A stretch of DNA of 64,000 nucleotides from contig JANXLY010000058.1 of NCBI GenBank assembly GCA_025354885.1, positions 1 through 64,000 of the forward strand, given 5' to 3'. Shown here piece after piece: positions 1 through 8,536 of the stretch (positions are counted from its first letter, which is position 1; each line of letters starts with the position of its first letter). The notes beneath the pieces were generated by a model. That model made no database searches. It was not told the DNA's origin and was given only the letters and a program-made list of their open reading frames with translations. Source of the DNA: Acidobacteriota bacterium. GTDB lineage: Bacteria > Acidobacteriota > Terriglobia > Bryobacterales > Bryobacteraceae. The translations under genes were made by a program, and so were the position numbers.

Positions 1-33
1 CACTTTCAAGGCACTTTTGCCCCAAACAGCGCG

Positions 34-426
34 TCATTGCTTGGCTTTCTGTTTTGTGCTTTGCGCCCTTGTTTCACGCAGATCGCTCTCATCGAGGTGA
101 AACTTGTGCAAAAAACGGTGCACCAGCGGAGCGAAAATCACCCCCGCGCACATCACCAGCATCAGTCCGGAATAGAGCGCGTAACAACCCGCAAAAATCT
201 TCGCGCCCGTCGTCTCGGGTGTTGCCAGCGGTCCCATCCCGGAGAGCAGCATGGCGGCGTTGACGAACCTATCCGCCCAATCGAGCTTCGGGAAAAAATA
301 GCCGTAGCCGATCATGCCGATCGCCAGCGAAACCGCAATCATGCCGACGCCAAGCAATACTGCGCGTAGCAGTCTCGAAGCAAACTGTCGGCGTGGCAGG
401 AGCGGCCTGGAGACGTGTTCAAACAT
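34..426 (-). CDS. small membrane protein with hydrophobic segments (possibly ion-channel-like), hypothetical
   Basis: ORF 130 aa with hydrophobic segments (LLRAVLLGVGMIAVSLAIGMIGYGYF; IFAGCYALYSGLMLVMCAGVIFAPL); GC-rich left-edge block. Confidence 0.55.
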   Translation of the reverse strand: MFEHVSRPLLPRRQFASRLLRAVLLGVGMIAVSLAIGMIGYGYFFPKLDWADRFVNAAMLLSGMGPLATPETTGAKIFAGCYALYSGLMLVMCAGVIFAPLVHRFLHKFHLDESDLRETRAQSTKQKAKQ

Positions 427-476
427 GCGTGCAGTCTACTGATTTCGTCCGTGTTGTAACTTGGTTATGCGCTGCG

Positions 477-1376
477 CTACTTTGTCGCAATGCTCGCTGC
501 CGGGACCGACACCGTGATGCAGCCGACATCGATGAAGCCATCGAAGCCATCCATCACATGCGCGAACGCGCGCACAAACGCCGGGTCGGTGGCGCGGTAG
601 ACAGCACCCACCGCGGGCTGGTGGCACTTGCCGAATTCATACACCGCCGCATGCCCGTTGCGCACCTGCCACGCCGTCCCGCCGCGATCGGCCAGCAGCA
701 GCGCCACCACGCCGTGCGCGAACAGCTCACCGTCGGCGAGGTAGCTGCCCATCGGTCGCTGGTTGCGGCCTGCGGGCGTCTGCTTTGCCATGCGCGACAC
801 GCCGCCCAACAGCACAGTGGCTTCGTGCGGCAGCCTGGCCACGCGCGTGGTCACCACCGCGACGACATTCGCCGCCATGCGTTCATCGCGGGACCGGCTG
901 TCCCCCGCGCGCGTCTCGTCATCAAAGGCAAACAGGTGTGCCGCACGGCCTGCCTGACGCTGCACGCGTACCCAGTCGATGACCTGCAGCATTGCGTCGC
1001 TTGCGCGTCCATCCTGCTGTGGAATTGGTCGTGACCAATGTGGCGAACGCAGGAGAGCGCGCCGGTCGTCGGGCTTACCTGACGATGCGAGATAAGTGTC
1101 GATCAACGCCTGATCGGCTTGCGGCATCTCCACGCCGATGCTGACGGCACCGCGCTCCTTCAGGAAATGACAGGCAATATCGACAAACGCGCGCGGCATT
1201 TCATTGGTACCGTGCGATTCACCGACCAGCACGATGCGCGCGCGGGTGACAGCCTCCGGAAGCTCGAGTTTGGAATTGCATTGCAGCGGCACCGGCGCGG
1301 GTCGTGCGGCCGGGATCGAAGTGCAGGCGGCAACAACAGCGGCGAGCGTGAACGCGCTCAGCACGCGGCGGCACAT
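477..1376 (-). CDS. ChaN-like (haem-binding uptake, Tiki-type) lipoprotein
   Basis: Start MCRRVLSAFTLAAVVAACTS gives a lipobox; RIVLVGESHGTNEMPRAF and IGVEMPQADQALID resemble the ChaN/DUF399 family. Confidence 0.6.
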   Translation of the reverse strand: MCRRVLSAFTLAAVVAACTSIPAARPAPVPLQCNSKLELPEAVTRARIVLVGESHGTNEMPRAFVDIACHFLKERGAVSIGVEMPQADQALIDTYLASSGKPDDRRALLRSPHWSRPIPQQDGRASDAMLQVIDWVRVQRQAGRAAHLFAFDDETRAGDSRSRDERMAANVVAVVTTRVARLPHEATVLLGGVSRMAKQTPAGRNQRPMGSYLADGELFAHGVVALLLADRGGTAWQVRNGHAAVYEFGKCHQPAVGAVYRATDPAFVRAFAHVMDGFDGFIDVGCITVSVPAASIATK

Positions 1377-1474
1377 CACTCCGACAGCGTGCTGGATTTT
1401 CAAATCCCCCGAAGCCACGAAGCTTCGATTGCGTAGACGATTCAACACAAACAAATCAAATCCCGGGCTGGCAC

Positions 1475-2716
1475 TCATTGACGCTGTCCGCGCAAAGTAT
1501 TCGCCAGCATCGAAAGCACATCGGCAATTTTTCCTGCCGTTTCCGGTGGTGGCAACGGCAGCTTTAGACTTTGCGCCCCGGTTCGTGGATCGCGCTCGAC
1601 CCAGGGATGCGTCGGCGCATCCGGGTTGGCGGCTGCGCCAAGGGCCGCGACCAGTTGCGCGCCAAGCTGGGTCAATGCCTGCCAGGGATCGATTTGACCT
1701 TGCGCCGACGGTTCCCGTGCCGCTTGCGCCACACCCGCGGTGTCTGCCGCCTCGTCAGTGCCTGACGCATTCTCTGCGGCCGCTGCGGGCGCGGATGTCG
1801 CTTCAGGGATGCTCGCCACGCCTGCCGCCTCTTCGGCTGGCGTCATGGTCTCCGCCGCACCCATCTGGCCGGTGACGTTCTCGACTTCTTTCATGAAGCG
1901 GTTCAGTCGTGAGCCGCCCAGTGATATCTCTCCAATACCGCCATCGAGAATGCCTGCTGACAATGATCGCTTGAACGCCAGCACCGAGAGCATGCCCTCC
2001 TCGATGGTTCCCTTGGCGACAAAATTGACAATCTGTACCGGTCGCTTCTGCCCCATGCGGTGGATGCGGGCAATGCGTTGTTCGAGCAATGCCGGATTCC
2101 ACGGCAAGTCCATGTTCACGAGCGTCGATGCATGCTGCAAGTTCAGGCCGGTTGCGCCAGCATCGGTCGAGAGAAACACGCGGCAACCCGGGTCGTCGCG
2201 GAACCGCTCCACCAGCGCCGGACGCTTCTCGGATGGCACACCACCGTGAAAACTCACGTAGCCGATGCCACGCGCTTCCAGCCGTCGAATGACGATATCG
2301 TGCGTACGCCTCCACTGGCTGAATACGACCGCCTTGGCGTCTTGCTGTGCGAACAAGTTATCGAACAGCGCCGCCAACTCATCGGCCTTGACGCCATGAT
2401 CACTCTCCTGATCGAGCAGATACGTGCTGTTGCACGACATGCGCATGTTTTGCAGGGCGCAAGTCAGGCGCCGCTGATCCTGATCCGACAGAAATTTCAG
2501 CTTGCGCCAGCGATTCACGATCTTGGTGACGACCTCCGCGTTTTCCTGGTGGTAGACCATCTGCAGTTCGGTCATCGGCACCATGAGATTCTGGTCGGTG
2601 CGTGCCGGCAACTGGGTCAATACTTCTGACTTGCGTCGGCGAAGCATGATCGGCGCGAGCGTGTGGCCGATTTTTTCCAGTCCGGTGTAGCCGGTGACGC
2701 GCCCGGTTTCGTCCTT
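1475..2716 (-). CDS. SNF2-family helicase, C-terminal half only (truncated at its 5' side by the junction)
   Basis: The reading frame continues upstream of the listed Met (KDETGRVTGYTGLEKIGHTLAPIMLRRRK); helicase C motifs VVFSQW, FLSTDAGATGLNLQ, ARIHRMGQKRPVQIVNFVAKGTIEE; a stop codon appears in this frame just past the junction, and no ATPase N-half is present. Confidence 0.8.
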   Translation of the reverse strand, partial: KDETGRVTGYTGLEKIGHTLAPIMLRRRKSEVLTQLPARTDQNLMVPMTELQMVYHQENAEVVTKIVNRWRKLKFLSDQDQRRLTCALQNMRMSCNSTYLLDQESDHGVKADELAALFDNLFAQQDAKAVVFSQWRRTHDIVIRRLEARGIGYVSFHGGVPSEKRPALVERFRDDPGCRVFLSTDAGATGLNLQHASTLVNMDLPWNPALLEQRIARIHRMGQKRPVQIVNFVAKGTIEEGMLSVLAFKRSLSAGILDGGIGEISLGGSRLNRFMKEVENVTGQMGAAETMTPAEEAAGVASIPEATSAPAAAAENASGTDEAADTAGVAQAAREPSAQGQIDPWQALTQLGAQLVAALGAAANPDAPTHPWVERDPRTGAQSLKLPLPPPETAGKIADVLSMLANTLRGQRQ

Positions 2717-2724
2717 TAATGTCT
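2713..2724. other. probable chimeric/recombination junction between two unrelated genomic backgrounds
   Basis: SNF2 homology ends at KDETG (minus strand, ~2716) and RlmI homology starts at WVYRGEI (plus strand, 2724); abrupt change in base composition and codon style. Confidence 0.75.
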
Positions 2725-3830
2725 GGGTTTATCGAGGGGAGATCCAGGAGGAATTGCCTGAGGGGTATCTCGAGACAGTCCTGCTGGTGGATGAGCGGGG
2801 AAGATTGCTTGGTAGCGCGCTGGTTGATGCCTTGTCGCCAGTGCCTGTGCGTCTGTATTCTCGACGGGAGGAAGCTTTTGATCTGCAGTTGATTGCATCG
2901 CGTCTGGAGGCTGCCCATGCCTGGCGGGAGCGAGTAGTTCGTGATGGTAGTACGGGGTATCGCCTTGTCTTTAGCGAGGCTGATGGCTTAGCTGGATTGA
3001 CGGTGGATCGCTTTGGATCAGCGTTGGCACTTCAGTTGAATTTACGGAATTACGGCCCATTTGCCAGGCAGATTGTAGCTAAGATCGATGGATTGCTTCC
3101 GCAAGGCACTGGAATCAATTGCGCAGTGATTGAACAACAAGGGGTGCGGAGTTTGTTAGTGGGAACAGCAGAGAATTGCCGACCTGTTTATCAATCGAAC
3201 GGATTGAAGTTTGAAGCTGATTTATTGGAAGGGCCGAAGACCGGGGCATTTCTCGATCAACGGGAGAATTATCAGGCGGCTGCAGAGTGGGCAAAGCGAT
3301 TGGGGCTTGCGGGGCGAGGACTGGACCTTTACTCATCTTCGGGCGGTTTTGCGATGAATCTGGCCTCAGGTCTGGCCAAGGTGGATGCGGTAGATTCCTC
3401 TAAGAGTGCAGTGCTACGAATTGAAGCAAACTGCAGGCGGAATGGAATTGGTAATGTTCGAGCAATTGAGGCAGACGTAAAACAATTCTTGCGTGGCTTG
3501 ACTCAAGCGCGCCAGCGATATGAGTGCGTCATCGTAGATCCGCCCGCATTTGCAAAGCAGACGAAACAAAAAGAAGAGGCCACGCGGGCTTATTACGAAC
3601 TGAATGTCAGAGCGTTAAGCGCGGTGGCCCCTTCCGGGTTGTTTGTGACTTGTTCGTGTTCTCACGCAATCAGCGAAAGCGATTTGCTGTCTATTGTGAG
3701 AGAGGCAGCTAGTGAGAGCCGAAGAACACTGAGCATTCTCGAGAAAAGAACGCAGGCATTAGACCACAGAGAAATCGTGACAATTCCAGAAACGAGTTAT
3801 CTCAAGTGTCTCTACTTTGGCGTTCAATAG
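2724..3830 (+). CDS. RlmI/YccW-type class I SAM-dependent rRNA (cytosine-C5) methyltransferase, 5'-truncated
   Basis: WVYRGEI (normally preceded by HP and an N-terminal PUA segment), TGAFLDQREN, LDLYSSSGGFAMNLA, VDPPAFAK, CSCSH; the normal first residues are missing. Confidence 0.8.
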   Translation, partial: WVYRGEIQEELPEGYLETVLLVDERGRLLGSALVDALSPVPVRLYSRREEAFDLQLIASRLEAAHAWRERVVRDGSTGYRLVFSEADGLAGLTVDRFGSALALQLNLRNYGPFARQIVAKIDGLLPQGTGINCAVIEQQGVRSLLVGTAENCRPVYQSNGLKFEADLLEGPKTGAFLDQRENYQAAAEWAKRLGLAGRGLDLYSSSGGFAMNLASGLAKVDAVDSSKSAVLRIEANCRRNGIGNVRAIEADVKQFLRGLTQARQRYECVIVDPPAFAKQTKQKEEATRAYYELNVRALSAVAPSGLFVTCSCSHAISESDLLSIVREAASESRRTLSILEKRTQALDHREIVTIPETSYLKCLYFGVQ

Positions 3831-3850
3831 CCCCCGAGTAAGAGCCGGTA

Positions 3851-4123
3851 CTATTCTGCCTTCTTGCCTTTGCGGAAAGCAGCCCAGCGCTTCTTTTGAG
3901 CTGCGGCAATGCGCATGCGAGCTTCTTCACTGAGTACGCGTTTGCGACGGGTTGGGCCTGCAGCGTGGGCAGGGGCAGATGAGGTAGCAACCGATTTGCG
4001 GCCTGAGAGCAAGCCGCGAACCATTGCCATCTGATCCTCAATACGTTTGCGTTGTAATTCGAGACCTTCCAGTGCTGCTGCGAGCAGCGAGGGGTCTTGG
4101 AGTGATGAAGGGGGACGAGCCAT
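3851..4123 (-). CDS. small basic hypothetical protein
   Basis: 90 aa, Lys/Arg-rich C-terminus SEEARMRIAAAQKKRWAAFRKGKK. Confidence 0.55.
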   Translation of the reverse strand: MARPPSSLQDPSLLAAALEGLELQRKRIEDQMAMVRGLLSGRKSVATSSAPAHAAGPTRRKRVLSEEARMRIAAAQKKRWAAFRKGKKAE

Positions 4124-4170
4124 TGTTGATTGTTCCTTAATTGAATGTTACAGCTTTGACCATAAGCATA

Positions 4171-4620
4171 TCAAAACAATTTTCCAGAATCGATCAAAAT
4201 AGTTATAGGGCCATCATTAACCAACTGAACCTGCATGTGAGCGCGGAACTTGCCGGTGGCGACAGGAGTGCCGAGGCTTTGGATGGTGGAGGCGAGTGAA
4301 TTGAACAAAAGCTGGGCGGCTTCTGGCAATTCTGCAGCGTCGAAAGAGGGTCTGTTTCCCTTGCGTGCGTCCCCAAACAAAGTAAATTGACTGACAAGAA
4401 GAATGGCACCAGCGACTTGGCGCACATTCAGATTCATCTTGCCGGCATCATCTTCAAAGATGCGGAGCTCGCATAGCTTGTTTGCAATGTAGTCGACCTG
4501 CTGCTGGCTATCGCCTTTGCCAACTGCGGCAAGTACAAGAAGACCGGAGTCAATGCTGGCGATAGTTTCGCCCGCGACTGAGACGGATGCGGAACTTACG
4601 CGCTGGACTACAGCCCTCAT
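4171..4620 (-). CDS. dtd: D-aminoacyl-tRNA (D-Tyr-tRNA) deacylase
   Basis: MRAVVQRVSSASVSVAGE, LLVSQFTLFGDARKGNRPSF, PVATGKFRAHMQVQLVNDGP; start set at Met 36 of the listed ORF. Confidence 0.95.
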   Translation of the reverse strand: MRAVVQRVSSASVSVAGETIASIDSGLLVLAAVGKGDSQQQVDYIANKLCELRIFEDDAGKMNLNVRQVAGAILLVSQFTLFGDARKGNRPSFDAAELPEAAQLLFNSLASTIQSLGTPVATGKFRAHMQVQLVNDGPITILIDSGKLF

Positions 4621-6707
4621 AGAGATTGGGCCTTTGATAGCGACTCGGACCAAATGTTGAGACGACGGCGGAAGACCGGGTTCTGACTCAGATCGTTGAG
4701 GTTTGAGGCGATGCGATGTTGCCAATTGGGTGACTCAGAAGTGGTACCGGGAAGGTTTTGCTGGTCCTGCTCGCCGGTGAGTTCTTCGAGGTTGATGAGT
4801 CGCATCTGAGACGGCGATGCGGCGAGAAAACGACAGAGAGCAGCAAAGAAGACATGCGGGTCTGCTGCTTCCGGATGAATCTGAAAGGCGTTACGGAGTT
4901 GTGAGATGGCATGAGAGCGGGCAGAACGGGCATCGGGGAGTTCGCTCGGATTGAGGATTCCGGCTTGCACTCTTGCATCGAGATCCTTGCCGGATAACCA
5001 GCCGTCAAAGGTGGGAAGATCATGGGTTGTAAAAGCAGCGATAGCTTGTTGGGGGTATTCGGATGAGGAGCGGAATTGATCGCCAGTTCGCTCAAACAGG
5101 ATGAGCCGGTAGCTGAGTATGCCGAAGTCATCGAGAGCCTTGCGAAAGTAATCGGGCACGGTACCCAAATCTTCACCTACAACGATGAGATTTCCGCGTT
5201 TGCTTTCGAGTGCGAGGATGCGAAGGAGATCCTGGAAATTGTCCCTGACATAGGCACCGTCGCGAGCACTCATGCCGTCTGGAATCCAGTAAAGGCGGGC
5301 GAGGCGCATGACATGATCGAGACGAATTGCACCCGCAGAGCGTGAGGCGCAGCGGATGGATTCGATGAAATAGCGATAGCCGGAATCTGCGTGCCGTTGG
5401 GGATGAAGGGCGGGGAAGCCCCAGTCCTGTCCATTTTCGTTGAAGTCGTCTGGCGGAGAGCCGACACGGACTCTGGCAGCAAAGAGATCCTGGTAGGCCC
5501 AATAATCGGCACCAACGCGATCCGTTGCGAGTGCGAGGTCGTGATAAAGGCCGAGGGAATAGCCGAGGGACTGGATGTGCTTGTGCGCGAGGTCGAGTTG
5601 TTGCTCGAAACGCATTTCGATGAAGGCGAGGAAATCGATTTGCCGTGCGAGTTTGAGCTTGAGTGCAAGGGATGCTTCGGAATTGGGGGACTGAAAGGCG
5701 AGCGGCCAGTGGTGCCAGTGCCAGGCGTTCGGATCGCGACGGTGAAAGTAGCGATCGAAGGCCATGTAGGTGCAGTAGTTCTCAAGCCACGGCCCGCGGA
5801 GATCACGGTAGGATTCGAGTTCCGTGGAAGCGTGCTTCTTGAATTGCCTATAAAGGAGGAGGAGAAAGAAGGTCTTGATGCGAGCGACCTTTTCGTAGGC
5901 GACGAAATTCGCCTCACGCAGGGAAGTGAGCTGGGTGTTTATCGGAGTTGAACTGCGGAGGCGTTGAATCGCAGGGGAAGCAGCGAATTCCGGGATACGT
6001 TCTATGTCGAGATAGAGGAGGTTATGAGTGAAGATACTGAGCGGCAGATAGGGGCTGGTGTTGTAAGGCGCACGGTTGTGAATGGCATGGAGAGGGTTGA
6101 GGGCGATGAAGTCGAGGGGTGTTTGTTCACGGATGAGCTTTGCGAAATCGGTGAGGTCAGTGAGATCGCCACAACCCCAGTTGCGTTGGCTTTGAAGCGA
6201 AGGGAGGAAGCAGTTGATGCCGTTGAGGGGTTGAGAGTCGGGAGGAAAATAGCAGCGGTCTGGAGTGAGGATCCAATGGATTCGAGCCTGTCGATGGAGT
6301 GTTCTTATGGTGAGAGTATGGTAGCCGTGAGTTGCCAGATTATTGAGGATTGAGTCGCCCAGACGGCAGTAGGTGAGTGCGGAGTTTTCCCATTCGATCA
6401 GAAGGTCGACTGGAGCTAGCTGCTCTTCGGGTGTGAGCTGGAGCTGGAGCGAGGAAAGAGGGGTGGATGCGTTTTCGACGAGAGTCAGATGGGGAGTGAG
6501 TTTTGCGGTGGAAGCGGAGTTGCTGGATTCGAGATAACGATTGAGTTGGCTCGTGTTGTCGAGATCGATGTTTGTACCGGTGAGTGAAGCGGCGATGGCA
6601 TTGGCTGTTTCAACTGAGACATGGCGAAGATGCCCCCAGATGGTCTGGTAGCTGAGTTCGAGGCCGAGTTGAGCGGCGAAGGTGTTGCGTGGATCGATTG
6701 AATTCAG
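4617..6707 (-). CDS. malQ: 4-alpha-glucanotransferase; probable CTG start
   Basis: The frame stays open upstream of the ATG at 5765 and encodes MalQ motifs (LSYQTIWGHLRHVS, NCFLPSLQSQRNWGCGDLTDL, LNPLHAIHNRAPYNTSPYLPLSIFTHNLLYLDIERIPEF, YRDLRGPWLENYCTYMAFDRYFH, IRLDHVM, VVGEDLGTVP, TTHDLPTF); 4-nt overlap with dtd. Confidence 0.9.
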   Translation of the reverse strand: MNSIDPRNTFAAQLGLELSYQTIWGHLRHVSVETANAIAASLTGTNIDLDNTSQLNRYLESSNSASTAKLTPHLTLVENASTPLSSLQLQLTPEEQLAPVDLLIEWENSALTYCRLGDSILNNLATHGYHTLTIRTLHRQARIHWILTPDRCYFPPDSQPLNGINCFLPSLQSQRNWGCGDLTDLTDFAKLIREQTPLDFIALNPLHAIHNRAPYNTSPYLPLSIFTHNLLYLDIERIPEFAASPAIQRLRSSTPINTQLTSLREANFVAYEKVARIKTFFLLLLYRQFKKHASTELESYRDLRGPWLENYCTYMAFDRYFHRRDPNAWHWHHWPLAFQSPNSEASLALKLKLARQIDFLAFIEMRFEQQLDLAHKHIQSLGYSLGLYHDLALATDRVGADYWAYQDLFAARVRVGSPPDDFNENGQDWGFPALHPQRHADSGYRYFIESIRCASRSAGAIRLDHVMRLARLYWIPDGMSARDGAYVRDNFQDLLRILALESKRGNLIVVGEDLGTVPDYFRKALDDFGILSYRLILFERTGDQFRSSSEYPQQAIAAFTTHDLPTFDGWLSGKDLDARVQAGILNPSELPDARSARSHAISQLRNAFQIHPEAADPHVFFAALCRFLAASPSQMRLINLEELTGEQDQQNLPGTTSESPNWQHRIASNLNDLSQNPVFRRRLNIWSESLSKAQSL

Positions 6708-6753
6708 GATAAGTGCTCCATCTCTATTCTAGGAAGCATGGAATAATGAGTGT

Positions 6754-7302
6754 ATGGAGAATCGTACCGATCTTGGTGCCGCGCCGGCGGATTTATTTGC
6801 CCGCATTGATCAGGAATTTTCAGGGAATGAAGGCGAGGGTATCATCACGACGACACTCGACAGTGCGATCAACTGGGCGAGGAAGAACTCAATTTGGCCG
6901 ATGACCTTTGGGCTGGCTTGCTGTGCGATTGAGATGATGGCCATGAGCGCGTCGCGATACGACGTGGCCCGGTTTGGAGCGGAAGTGTTTCGCGGATCGC
7001 CGCGGCAATCGGATCTGATGATCATTGCGGGACGATTGTCGAACAAGATGGCGCCAGTGGCGCGCCAGCTTTACCAGCAGATGCCGGAGCCTAAGTGGGT
7101 GATATCGATGGGGGCTTGTGCAACATCGACCGGGGTATTCAGTAATTATGCGCTGGTACCTGTGAATCAGGTAATTCCGGTGGACGTATATGTGCCTGGG
7201 TGTCCGCCGCGTCCGGAGCAATTGATTTACGCATTGATGCTGCTACAGGAGAAGATTCAGAAGGAACAGGGTAGCCTGCTCAAAACGCTGAACCTCGCAT
7301 AA
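6754..7302 (+). CDS. nuoB: NADH-quinone oxidoreductase subunit B (isolated copy)
   Basis: [61 protein letters not shown]. Confidence 0.95.
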   Translation: MENRTDLGAAPADLFARIDQEFSGNEGEGIITTTLDSAINWARKNSIWPMTFGLACCAIEMMAMSASRYDVARFGAEVFRGSPRQSDLMIIAGRLSNKMAPVARQLYQQMPEPKWVISMGACATSTGVFSNYALVPVNQVIPVDVYVPGCPPRPEQLIYALMLLQEKIQKEQGSLLKTLNLA

Positions 7303-7435
7303 TTTTCTCAAGTTATTGATTTCTTTTCCGATACGTTTGGTACACGCAGATAGTTTAAGTTCCAGACTTCGGATAACAGAGTGGATCGTCGCTCTCCCCG
7401 ATGGCTGGGCCATTGGAAGGCAGGGTAGGTGAACC

Positions 7436-7735
7436 ATGAAACTCGCAGATGCCGTTTCGATATCCGCCCCCTCAATTGGGAGCGATTCAGAAGTGTCCAG
7501 TGTCTCAACACGACAAGAAGCTGTGGAGCGCCGTGCGGTGCTTGCGGCGGTGAAAGAGTTAGATCTTCCCGAACTCTCTTTGCCGAATCGTGGCTTGAAT
7601 ATTTCATTTGACCGGGAAACGAAACAGAGCATTGTCCAGGTGGTGGACCGGGACAGCGGGGAAGTGGTGCAGCAAATACCGGGCAAAGAGGCAGTGGAGC
7701 GGGCGCGCTACTATCGCCAAATCTCTGGTTTGTGA
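7436..7735 (+). CDS. flaG: FlaG-family flagellar protein
   Basis: LNISFDRETKQSIVQVVDRDSGEVVQQIPGKE is the FlaG signature. Confidence 0.85.
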   Translation: MKLADAVSISAPSIGSDSEVSSVSTRQEAVERRAVLAAVKELDLPELSLPNRGLNISFDRETKQSIVQVVDRDSGEVVQQIPGKEAVERARYYRQISGL

Positions 7736-7792
7736 AGTTTAGGTAGTTGCCTCTAGATTGTTCCGTTGGCACCGATAAGGAATTTGTAAGCA

Positions 7793-8254
7793 ATGACCAG
7801 TTACGATTCGCCTCAAGGTTATCTCGAAAACGAGCAGAATTTTCAACAGCAACGGGTGCAGCAAGCTTCGCCGCTTGAGCTGACCTGCATTCTCTATGAA
7901 GGGGCAATCCAGGCAGTGGAGCAGGCCCAAGTTTTTCTGAAGAGAGGAGAAATTCTTGCTCGAGGCCGATCGATTGCGAGGGTCCAAGGAATTCTAATGG
8001 AGCTGACTGAGAGTCTGGATCGCAAGAACGGCGGCGATTTTGCGGCCCGTCTTGGGCTTCTCTATGACTATATGCTGAGAAAACTGAACGAAGCTCATAC
8101 GCAACAGAACTTGCAGCCACTAGTTGAGGTACGCCAGTTGCTGGCAGATCTCTTATCTGCGTGGAGGGAAATTGCACCCGAGACGAGTGTCGTTGGTTTT
8201 ACAGATGTTGCTGACGCAGAGAATGTACGTAGCAGACTAGATCTGGCGGTTTAG
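7793..8254 (+). CDS. fliS: flagellar export chaperone FliS
   Basis: ASPLELTCILYEGAIQAVEQA, EILMELTESLD-type core and LGLLYDYMLRKLNEAH. Confidence 0.9.
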   Translation: MTSYDSPQGYLENEQNFQQQRVQQASPLELTCILYEGAIQAVEQAQVFLKRGEILARGRSIARVQGILMELTESLDRKNGGDFAARLGLLYDYMLRKLNEAHTQQNLQPLVEVRQLLADLLSAWREIAPETSVVGFTDVADAENVRSRLDLAV

Positions 8255-8536
8255 AGACTTCGACAGGGTCTTGGCGATGCCGAAAGCGCCTTGCTTCGCC
8301 ATCGACTTGGCAATATGCTGCTCTGCGAAATCGAGGATGCCGTCACTACCGGCACTGGATTCGCCACCGAGCCACCCGGTACCGTTTGACTCGCGTGCAG
8401 TGCGAAGCAGGGCAGAAGCGAAGAGCGCCTCAAATTCTTCGAGTGCCTGATCGAGACCAGGTGCCTGTTTCGGTTTGTCTGAATTGCTGATTGATGTTTT
8501 CAGGATCGGGCTTGTTGCGAGAGCATCCGTCTTCAT
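8237..8536 (-). CDS. flgJ: FlgJ-type rod-binding protein (N-terminal domain only)
   Basis: ALEEFEALFASALLRTARES, LDFAEQHIAKSMAKQGAFGIA. Confidence 0.75.
   Translation of the reverse strand: MKTDALATSPILKTSISNSDKPKQAPGLDQALEEFEALFASALLRTARESNGTGWLGGESSAGSDGILDFAEQHIAKSMAKQGAFGIAKTLSKSLNRQI

Noticed and set aside
393-1034. 213-aa plus-strand ORF over the ChaN-like gene
   Set aside because: Composition typical of an antisense shadow ORF (Arg/His-rich, no domain); the opposite strand carries a recognisable lipoprotein
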